Source: an uncultured Eubacteriales bacterium (GTDB lineage: Bacteria > Bacillota > Clostridia > Oscillospirales > Acutalibacteraceae). From it: a DNA stretch of 11,417 nt. Position numbers and translations under genes: made by a program. This document shows positions 5,655 to 11,417 of this stretch, one piece after another. The stretch spans positions 1-11,417 of the forward strand of contig CAJTXF010000075.1 in NCBI GenBank assembly GCA_910580045.1, written 5' to 3'. Numbering within the stretch: the first letter of the stretch is position 1; every line of letters begins with the position of its first letter. The notes beneath the pieces were generated by a model. That model made no database searches and had not been told where the DNA came from. It saw only the letters and a program-made list of their open reading frames with translations.

Positions 5655-6794
5655 ATGAAAAGAATCAGTATTTTGCTTGCACTTGTACTCAGTCTTTCTC
5701 TGCTTTCCGCCTGCGGAGGCAACGAACCGGCGGCTAACACCGGAAATTCGTCCAGCAATCCCTCAGCGGACTCCCAGCAGGCTCCTGACGAATCGGCGGA
5801 ACAGACAGCCGGCAGCGGAGCCAATTTTCTCTCGCCGGAGTACGATTATACCACCAATGAGCTGAAACTGACCGATTTATCTACCGGCGAAGTAACAGCC
5901 ACCTATGCTTTTGACACCGCCCAAACACCCCTGCTGACAGACAAGACCAGCCAGGGAGTCATCGTCATGCTGTCCAGTCAGGCAGCGGCGGATGTGCAGG
6001 ACATCGGCGGGGTCACGGTGATCTCCGGCGACAGTTCTGTGGAGACGCTGTATTACTGGCTATTCGATCAGAGCCTTAATCTGGTGGGCACCTACGAATT
6101 GACAGACGAAGCATTGGTAAATGGTCTTTGGGGCTCTGTCTTTGCTGCTGCGCCGGATGGGAAAACCCTTGTATATGCGGAAGGGCCCAGCCTCTATCAA
6201 TATACCTTTGATACACAGGAACTGACGGAAATCACTCCGGCCATGAGCGAAACCGTTTATTTTGAGGCGGTCGGGTACAGCGGCAGCGGAGACTATTTGG
6301 CCTTTTTCGGAAGCCTGGACGGGCAGGAAAATACCACGGCCTATGGCTCGGTTGATCTGAGCAGCAACACCGCCGCTATTTTTTCTGCTGAGGGCTTTTC
6401 CGGTTCCATGCTCTCTGTAAACGGAGAATATGCTGCTGTTTCCGATACGATTCTGCCCGCCAGCATGGGAGGCGCAAAGCAGACCGGCTCCGTCCTCTTT
6501 TTGGATTTGACCCAGCAGCAGGGGAAGGTAATCAACGTGGAGAGCGGAGATGAAAGCGGGATTGCCGCCGTATCCGCAGACGGCCAGTACATTGTGACCT
6601 GTGCGGGTGGAGACAGCCCAAGCGGTACTCTGCGGGCCTATCAGGTCAGCGATGGCACAAAAGTTGCGGATGAAACCTATACGATGGATACAAACTGCAA
6701 ACCCTATGAGATTTGGGTCATCGGCCATTCCGCCTATGCAGCCCTGGGCACGGATGACGGCTATGCCCTCTCACAAGCGGTTGACCTTCTGTGA
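5655..6794 (+). CDS. Lipoprotein with a beta-propeller-like domain
   Basis: A 379-residue protein. I chose the ATG at 5655 (MKRISILLALVL) because it begins a normal signal peptide; an in-frame TTG three codons earlier lies right on the ribosome site and is unlikely. The lipobox LLSAC gives lipidated C20, followed by a Ser/Asn/Ala-rich linker to about residue 55. The rest has repeated strand units with phrases such as APDGKTLVYAEG, YSGSGDYLAFFGS, SVNGEYAAVSD and SADGQYIVTCAGG, which look like blades of a WD40/YVTN-type propeller. It follows the first lipoprotein by five bases and precedes the ATPase by seven. Binding of a peptide or cell-wall ligand is plausible but not shown. Confidence 0.85.
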   Translation: MKRISILLALVLSLSLLSACGGNEPAANTGNSSSNPSADSQQAPDESAEQTAGSGANFLSPEYDYTTNELKLTDLSTGEVTATYAFDTAQTPLLTDKTSQGVIVMLSSQAAADVQDIGGVTVISGDSSVETLYYWLFDQSLNLVGTYELTDEALVNGLWGSVFAAAPDGKTLVYAEGPSLYQYTFDTQELTEITPAMSETVYFEAVGYSGSGDYLAFFGSLDGQENTTAYGSVDLSSNTAAIFSAEGFSGSMLSVNGEYAAVSDTILPASMGGAKQTGSVLFLDLTQQQGKVINVESGDESGIAAVSADGQYIVTCAGGDSPSGTLRAYQVSDGTKVADETYTMDTNCKPYEIWVIGHSAYAALGTDDGYALSQAVDLL

Positions 6795-6801
6795 GGAATA
6801 C

Positions 6802-7677
6802 ATGATGAAACTGGAACTTGAAAGCATCACAAAATTTTATGGAAAATATCCCGCGCTCCAAAATGTATCCGCTACTCTGACAGAAGGGGTTTATGGATTG
6901 TTGGGGCCAAATGGGGCCGGTAAGACGACACTGATCAACATTTTGATTGGAATACTGCCTGCCAGCGGCGGCGTGATCCATCTGGACGGTGAAAACACCG
7001 TCCAGATGGGCGGGCGCTACTTTGACCAGATTGGCTATATGCCCCAGTACCCTCAGTTCTATGCAAATTTTACCGTACAGGAATTTTTGGACTATATGTG
7101 CCAAGTAAAAGGGGTAGCGAACGCAAAAGAGAGCATCGACGCGGCGCTGGTTTTCGTCAATTTGGAGGAAAACCGCAGCAAGCGGATCGGGGCGCTGTCC
7201 GGTGGGATGAGACAGCGGCTGGGGATCGCCCAAGCTATTCTGAACGACCCTAAACTGCTGGTGCTGGACGAGCCGACGGCGGGCCTTGACCCTGGTGAGC
7301 GAATCCGTTTCCGCAATCTCATTTCCCGTCTGGCCAAGGGGCGCATCATCCTTTTAGCTACCCATATTGTTTCCGATGTGGAATATATCGCCAAAGAGAT
7401 CCTCCTGTTGCGGAAGGGTACACTGGTCATGCAGGGCACGCCCAGGGAACTGGAGCAGAGCATCCAGGGAAAGGTGTGGGAGGTATCAGCCAACGAGGCG
7501 GATATGGCTCTGATGGTGGACACCTACTGCGTGAGCAATATCAAGCAGCAGGATGGCTCCTATCTGCTGCGCATTGTGGATGATGGGAAACCGCTCCGAG
7601 GCGCAAAGCCGGTATCCCCAAATCTGGACGAAGTGTTCCTGCACACCTTTTTCCAGCCAAGTGAGGGACAGATATGA
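6802..7677 (+). CDS. ABC transporter ATP-binding protein
   Basis: A 291-residue cytoplasmic ATPase. The start at 6802 (MMKLELESITKFYG; 6805 is equally possible) is supported by GAGGA just upstream; a longer in-frame extension would lie inside the preceding lipoprotein gene. The motifs are Walker A GPNGAGKTT (35-43), Q-loop Q82, signature LSGGMRQR (132-139), Walker B LLVLDEP with D156/E157, D-loop GLD (161-163) and H188 in LATH. The tail from about 205 is the extra C-terminal domain found in ABC-2-type exporters of the BcrA/CcmA class. It powers the two permeases encoded directly after it. It overlaps permease 1 by four bases. Confidence 0.95.
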   Translation: MMKLELESITKFYGKYPALQNVSATLTEGVYGLLGPNGAGKTTLINILIGILPASGGVIHLDGENTVQMGGRYFDQIGYMPQYPQFYANFTVQEFLDYMCQVKGVANAKESIDAALVFVNLEENRSKRIGALSGGMRQRLGIAQAILNDPKLLVLDEPTAGLDPGERIRFRNLISRLAKGRIILLATHIVSDVEYIAKEILLLRKGTLVMQGTPRELEQSIQGKVWEVSANEADMALMVDTYCVSNIKQQDGSYLLRIVDDGKPLRGAKPVSPNLDEVFLHTFFQPSEGQI

Positions 7678-8864
7678 GTTTTCTCTATTTGGAGGCCAGA
7701 AAAGGCATCCTGCGGCGCTATACACTGATTGCGCTGGCGCTGTTCCTATGTCTGAATACGGTCAAAATCACCGCGGACTATCACGCCGGAGAGATACGGC
7801 CCGTTGCGGCCAATACAAGCGGAATGCAGGCAGGCTACGACACCATCTATGAGCGGATCAAAGGCCCCATTACAGAGGAAACCGTACGCTTCCTCACGTC
7901 AGAGTACCAGCGGTTGGACGCTTTGACGGCAGATGGAACATATAGCCGGGAGCCGCAGGAGGAGACTTACAGCGGCTATATCTTTGGCGACTACTATCTG
8001 CTCCACAGTTACTTCTATCCCCACATGGAGTACAGTGTCAAGTATTCCTCTGATATGGAGGAGATTCTGGCCCAGGCGAAAGAAAATATGACTTTCTATC
8101 AAGAGAGCGATAACACAGCGGGAGCGGCAGAAAATGCCTACATTCTCCATCACTATGCAGGCCGAACGATTCCTGCGTTTTATCTGTATGATGGCTGGGA
8201 AGCTTTACTGTCCTATGACTTTTCCGATCTACTGATCCTGCTTTTACTCATTTTGGCGGTAGCGCCCGCATTCACGCGGGAGAAGGAAAACGGGATGACC
8301 CTGATTCTGTCCTCCTGCAAACGAGGCAGATGGCCTCTGCTTATTTCCAAATGCGGCGCTGGAGTGATATTTGCATGGATACCGACAATCCTGTTCGCCC
8401 TGTTAAACCTCCTGGTATTTGGGCTTTTGTGCGGTTTTGATGGCTGGGGCAGCCCGCTCTATGCCATCGAAAGCTATCAATATACTCCATTCTCCGGCTC
8501 GATTTTGCTGTTCTATGGATTGATTTGCGGGTTAAAGGCCATCGGTTTCAGCGTGACAGCACTCTTGCTGATTCTCCTGTCCGCCTGTTTCCAAAAATCA
8601 CTCTATCCATGTCTGATGGGATTGGGGCTTGGCGTGGCATTAAACTACTGCACTGGTTGGGCGCTCTCCCCCGTGTGGTGGAAACAGGCCCTCTCCTGCA
8701 TCAGCCCATTCACCTTGACCAGCGGCAGTAAACTGCTGGAAAGCCTGTCTGGGGTGAGCATCGGCGGGGTATATCTGCTCCGACTTTTCGTAGTTCTGAT
8801 CGTTCAAGCTGTAATCGCGTGTCTGCTGGTCATAGCAATCAGGAGGAAATCATGCTGCAAGTAG
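7674..8864 (+). CDS. ABC-2-like transporter permease 1
   Basis: A 396-residue membrane protein starting in an ATGA overlap with the ATPase gene. There is one membrane segment near 15-31, a long external loop (about 32-183, containing IKGPITEETVRFLTSEYQRL), then five hydrophobic stretches (about 184-200, 226-252, 274-304, 310-330, 362-391). After segment 2 the cytoplasmic motif FTREKENGMTLILSSCKRGR matches the coupling-helix region of ABC-2 permeases. It ends in a positively charged tail. It is a paralogue of the next permease, and the two probably form a heterodimer. The substrate is unknown; the family exports peptides, lipids or antibiotics. Confidence 0.88.
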   Translation: MSFLYLEARKGILRRYTLIALALFLCLNTVKITADYHAGEIRPVAANTSGMQAGYDTIYERIKGPITEETVRFLTSEYQRLDALTADGTYSREPQEETYSGYIFGDYYLLHSYFYPHMEYSVKYSSDMEEILAQAKENMTFYQESDNTAGAAENAYILHHYAGRTIPAFYLYDGWEALLSYDFSDLLILLLLILAVAPAFTREKENGMTLILSSCKRGRWPLLISKCGAGVIFAWIPTILFALLNLLVFGLLCGFDGWGSPLYAIESYQYTPFSGSILLFYGLICGLKAIGFSVTALLLILLSACFQKSLYPCLMGLGLGVALNYCTGWALSPVWWKQALSCISPFTLTSGSKLLESLSGVSIGGVYLLRLFVVLIVQAVIACLLVIAIRRKSCCK

Positions 8865-10420
8865 AATTAAAGAAGATATTATTTCATCATAAAGGGCTTT
8901 TACTTCTTCTGATTGCTCTGGCGGCTTATGCAGTCTTTTGCGTCGGCAGCGGCTACGACAGCAGTTATATGATTGACCGGAATGAAGATACTTATCTGGC
9001 CTACATGGATCGCTGGCAAGGCGAGGTGACAGAGGAAAAAGCGCAGGAGATGGAGACGGAATACGCAGAAGCCACCCGCTCTGATGACGGCAGAAAAGCC
9101 GCCTTCTTGACCATCTATAACCAGTATTACTACGCAAAAGAGGACCCCGCCCATCGCTTCCTGATGGATGAGCGGGGATGGGACACACTCCTGACCCACG
9201 ATGGAGTGAATGTAATCCTGCTGTTGTTCCTGCTGGCGCTTTGTGTTCCAGTATTTTGTGGGGAATACCAGTGTGGGATGGCGCAGATCCTCCGTTCTTG
9301 CAGAAATGGCCGAGGGCGGTTGGCTGGAATCAAATTAGGCGTAATGGCGGCCCTGGCGGTTCTGGCGACGGCTCTGTTTCAGTTGGTGCAGTTTGTTGTT
9401 GTCTCCTTGTTGGTCGGCCTGGATGGAGCATCCTATCCGCTGCAAAGCCTGTCCTTTTTTGAACATTCGCCCTATCTCATTTCCGTTGGACAGGCGTATG
9501 GGATCGTAGTCCTGTCCAGGTGCTTGGGCGCTGCTTGGTTTGCAATCCTGATTGCCCTGCTCTCCATCCTGTTCCGGCAGACGGTACTGACTACATTTTC
9601 CGGCATCGCGGTTTCTATCCTGCCACATTTGATCGGCGGCAGCTTTCTCAAATATGTCCTTCCGCTTCCTGCGGGGTTGCTGGCAGGAACCGGCTATGTG
9701 TGGGGAACACTGACAGAGGTTGGATATGACGAGGACTGGAACCTGATTGATATAGTGACCTTTCCGGGTATCACGCCGGAGCAGTTTGGACTTTTGGTGA
9801 TTCTGTTCTTGGCTATTGTCTGTCTGCTGGTTTGGCTCTGTCTCAGGTTTTATGTTGGCAGGCGGAAGGTCATTTCTACTCGCCCTCTCCTGACAGCGGC
9901 ATTGATACTCTGTATGACCGTTTCATTGACTGGCTGCGGGTACAGCAATTCCCGTGAGATTACGCATGATTTTCTGGCCGATGCGTCCAAGGGAGAAAAC
10001 AGCGCCTATACAGTGGAGCTTGATATGGTGGAGAACACCATCACTGCGACCAGCAAGGCCACAGGTGAGGCCATCCTGCTGACCCGTGATCCCTTTGGAC
10101 AATCCGGGGCGATCTCCAGCATCTACGTTGACGAGGACGCCTGTTACTACGCTTCCAGCGGCGAGGTGGGCGATGGTTTTCAGATTTACCGAATCGACTT
10201 GAAGGATTTTTCCACACGGCTTTACTTCAGCACCGGCTCTGATAACACGGCGACTTTTTGGGGCTTGTTTGACCATGAACCGACAGTAGACGAACTGCTG
10301 GCAGATGTGGGCTCCACATCCTTTGTCATAGATGGGAATTACATCTACTATCTGCAAGGCGGACGGCTCTATAAGGTGTTCCGCTGGACGGATGGGAGAC
10401 AGTGGTTGTCCCAAACGTAG
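8852..10420 (+). CDS. ABC-2-like permease 2 fused to a lipoprotein-like external domain
   Basis: The start at 8852 (MLQVELKKILFHHKG) is chosen for AGGAGG at 8841-8846; it overlaps permease 1 by 13 bases and gives 522 residues. Residues 1 to about 335 repeat the design of permease 1: a first membrane segment (16-31), an external loop with WQGEVTEEKAQEMETEYAEA, then membrane segments with the motif EYQCGMAQILRSCRNGR. After the last one (about 311-333) comes RRKVISTRPLLTAALILCMT and the sequence SLTGCGYS. This is a complete lipoprotein signal with lipobox LTGC (C362) inside the chain. The remaining 160 residues are strand-rich (IYVDEDACYYASSG, YIYYLQGGRLYKV), like a propeller fragment. The final seven to ten residues are probably out of frame; see 10381-10458. 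Confidence 0.8.
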   Translation: MLQVELKKILFHHKGLLLLLIALAAYAVFCVGSGYDSSYMIDRNEDTYLAYMDRWQGEVTEEKAQEMETEYAEATRSDDGRKAAFLTIYNQYYYAKEDPAHRFLMDERGWDTLLTHDGVNVILLLFLLALCVPVFCGEYQCGMAQILRSCRNGRGRLAGIKLGVMAALAVLATALFQLVQFVVVSLLVGLDGASYPLQSLSFFEHSPYLISVGQAYGIVVLSRCLGAAWFAILIALLSILFRQTVLTTFSGIAVSILPHLIGGSFLKYVLPLPAGLLAGTGYVWGTLTEVGYDEDWNLIDIVTFPGITPEQFGLLVILFLAIVCLLVWLCLRFYVGRRKVISTRPLLTAALILCMTVSLTGCGYSNSREITHDFLADASKGENSAYTVELDMVENTITATSKATGEAILLTRDPFGQSGAISSIYVDEDACYYASSGEVGDGFQIYRIDLKDFSTRLYFSTGSDNTATFWGLFDHEPTVDELLADVGSTSFVIDGNYIYYLQGGRLYKVFRWTDGRQWLSQT

Positions 10421-10458
10421 AAGGAATGCACAGCTTGGAGTATATGAGTGTTATCTGA
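10381..10458 (+). other. Likely original C-terminus of permease 2, now in another frame
   Basis: In the annotated frame the protein ends abruptly with FRWTDGRQWLSQT. Reading on from CCG at 10381 in the +2 frame gives 25 residues, starting PLDGWETVVVPNVEG and ending EYMSVI before a stop at 10458. This continues the YYLQGGRLYKV strand naturally. One missing base near the TT at 10379-10380 (for example a lost T) would explain the shift. It may be a real mutation or a sequencing error. Confidence 0.5.
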
Positions 10459-10571
10459 TACTAATTAACTTATGTTCATCAAAAAAAGCCTTGCTCACGC
10501 CTCGGCTCACTATACTCCACCATCGGCATTATCCTGCCGACTAACCAGCAATTATAAAAGAAATGCGCTTG

Positions 10572-10606
10572 ACGCCAGTTTCCCACTTTGGGAAACTGGC
10601 GTTTTT
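10572..10606 (+). terminator. Strong intrinsic terminator closing the transporter operon
   Basis: A perfect 13-bp stem (10572-10584 with 10590-10602, core CGCCAGTTTCCC) around the loop ACTTT is followed by a T-run to 10606. The 113 bases between the permease remnant and this hairpin hold no gene that I can see. Confidence 0.92.
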
Positions 10607-10711
10607 GCTTGTTATTTCTTGTGGAATAGCCACGAATTGTGCCGGCGCCGTTCTCCACCTCATTTCAGTTCACCCGTCAACTGGACCCGCGAATCGAAAT
10701 GGAGGTACATA

Positions 10712-11134
10712 ATGCAGAAAATCAATCTTCGGGAGCTGTATCCCGACATTTATAAAACGGATACTTATCTGGAAATATCCGATGAAGTACAGGCAGTGTT
10801 CCTGGCCGACAAACGAGCTGAAGCACGTTACCTGCGACAGGTGTATAACTATAAAGCGCACTATTCCCTGGACTGCGACAACGGCATTGAGAAAGCCGTG
10901 GTGCAGCATCCGCTGACCCCGGAAGAAATACTGGAGGACAAGCAACTCCGCGATCAGCTTTATGCCGCGGTGATGGAGTTGCCAGACAAGCAGGCCAAGT
11001 GGATTTATGCCCGGTTCTACCTGGGCATGACCATTAAGGAAATTGCCAAGGTGGAAGGTGTTGATCTCAGCTGGGTATATAAGAGCATAAAGCGCGGGTT
11101 GAAGCGCCTGAGAAAAAAGGTGCAAAAAGTTTAA
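10712..11134 (+). CDS. Sigma-70-like factor of the mobile element
   Basis: A 140-residue protein with GGAGG (10701-10705) six bases before the ATG. The N-terminal half contains a short charged helix (EISDEVQAVFLADKRAEARYLR) and YNYKAHYSLD. The C-terminal half (about 79-138) is a sigma region 4 helix-turn-helix: LPDKQAKWIYARFYLGMTIK, then EIAKVEGVDLSWVYKSIKRG and a basic end. Region 2, which binds the -10 box, is not recognisable. The protein therefore resembles the Orf7-like sigma factors of Tn916/Tn1549-type elements rather than a full ECF sigma. Such proteins help control transfer or excision genes. Its position after the cargo terminator suggests the element backbone resumes here. Confidence 0.85.
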   Translation: MQKINLRELYPDIYKTDTYLEISDEVQAVFLADKRAEARYLRQVYNYKAHYSLDCDNGIEKAVVQHPLTPEEILEDKQLRDQLYAAVMELPDKQAKWIYARFYLGMTIKEIAKVEGVDLSWVYKSIKRGLKRLRKKVQKV

Positions 11135-11247
11135 TTAACATGGCCAAAATGTCGCTGTTTTCTTCACTACCATTAGAAGGATAGCTTTTCACCTTCATTG
11201 GTACATTGACAACTGAATACACGGCAGAACAGGTACATAACCCGCAT

Positions 11248-11417
11248 ATGAGCGAGTGCAGGACGCCGCGAAGATGGAGCAGCCAGGAGGTGATGGACAA
11301 GCTGTTTCGGAGCGATCAACGTCCCTGTGACCCGGATGGTGGCACATCCGGCGCGATGACTGCGCGGGGGCTTAAAGATACTTCCTCACGGCCCGCCAAA
11401 GACTTGGGGGGAACCCT
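11248..11417 (+). CDS. Possible 5' part of an unidentified ORF at the right edge
   Basis: After the sigma gene a frame stays open from a TAG near 11184 to the end of the window. The first ATG is at 11248 (MSECRTPRRWSSQEVMDKLF), and an in-frame TTG lies at 11206. The 56 visible codons have mixed, hydrophilic content and no family I recognise. No good ribosome site precedes the ATG; AGGAGG lies too close before an internal ATG (11292). The same stretch holds a 7-bp hairpin (CCGGATG at 11332-11338 with CATCCGG at 11345-11351), so an untranslated structured leader is an equal alternative. Confidence 0.25.
   Translation, partial: MSECRTPRRWSSQEVMDKLFRSDQRPCDPDGGTSGAMTARGLKDTSSRPAKDLGGT

Noticed and set aside
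6060..6728. Minus-strand ORF of 222 codons inside the second lipoprotein gene
   Set aside because: The plus-strand gene has a signal peptide, lipobox and repeated propeller phrases; the minus ORF has no start context or domain.
6601..6801. Upstream extension of the ATPase gene to an ATG at 6601
   Set aside because: It would lie inside the lipoprotein gene, and the added residues do not match an ABC domain; the standard N-terminus begins at 6802 behind a GAGGA site.
11206..11234. TTGACA at 11206 as the -35 box of a promoter
   Set aside because: At 16-18 bases downstream there is no acceptable -10 box, so I did not list a promoter.
1..11417. CRISPR array, tRNA, rRNA or insertion sequence
   Set aside because: I saw no regularly spaced repeats, no cloverleaf or rRNA-like segments and no transposase ORF.

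Overview
The window looks like the accessory (cargo) segment of an integrative and conjugative element of the Tn916/Tn1549 type, from a gut Firmicute of class Clostridia. This rests on the left end, which carries the 3' part of a MobC-type relaxosome gene, and the right end, which carries a short element-type sigma-70-like gene. The genes between them use strong AGGAGG-type ribosome sites and Gram-positive lipoprotein signals. The taxon is inferred from protein style, not from a database search.

Layout. (1) 1-332: end of mobC and a strong intrinsic terminator. (2) 340-1974: an AbiE abortive-infection/toxin-antitoxin operon (antitoxin AbiEi, nucleotidyltransferase toxin AbiEii), with a perfect inverted repeat over its promoter and a translationally coupled 46-residue zinc-ribbon-like ORF after the toxin. 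(3) 1975-2300: a broken XRE-type regulator on the minus strand and AT-rich sequence without a convincing gene. (4) 2267-2623: a consensus-like promoter, a leader of about 140 nt full of competing inverted repeats, and a 60-residue helix-turn-helix gene whose ribosome site and start codon lie inside a near-perfect 41-bp palindrome. (5) 2643-10458: an OmpR-type response regulator and histidine kinase, then a second promoter and an attenuator-like terminator. These lead into two lipoproteins, an ABC ATPase and two paralogous ABC-2-like permeases; the second permease is fused to a lipoprotein-like extracytoplasmic domain and is probably frameshifted at its very end. (6) 10572-11417: operon terminator, sigma-like gene, and a tail that may hold the start of another ORF.

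How it may work together. The two-component system and the lipoprotein/transporter operon have near-identical promoters. In each, a direct repeat of T(T/A)GAC(T/C) spaced 11 bp overlaps the -35 box, as expected of an OmpR-family operator. The simplest reading is that the kinase senses an envelope signal, and the regulator then drives its own genes and an ABC exporter with surface lipoproteins. A role in resistance to an antimicrobial peptide or envelope stress is inference only. The most novel-looking parts are the switch-like leader before the HTH gene, the shared operator plus attenuator, and the permease-lipoprotein fusion.
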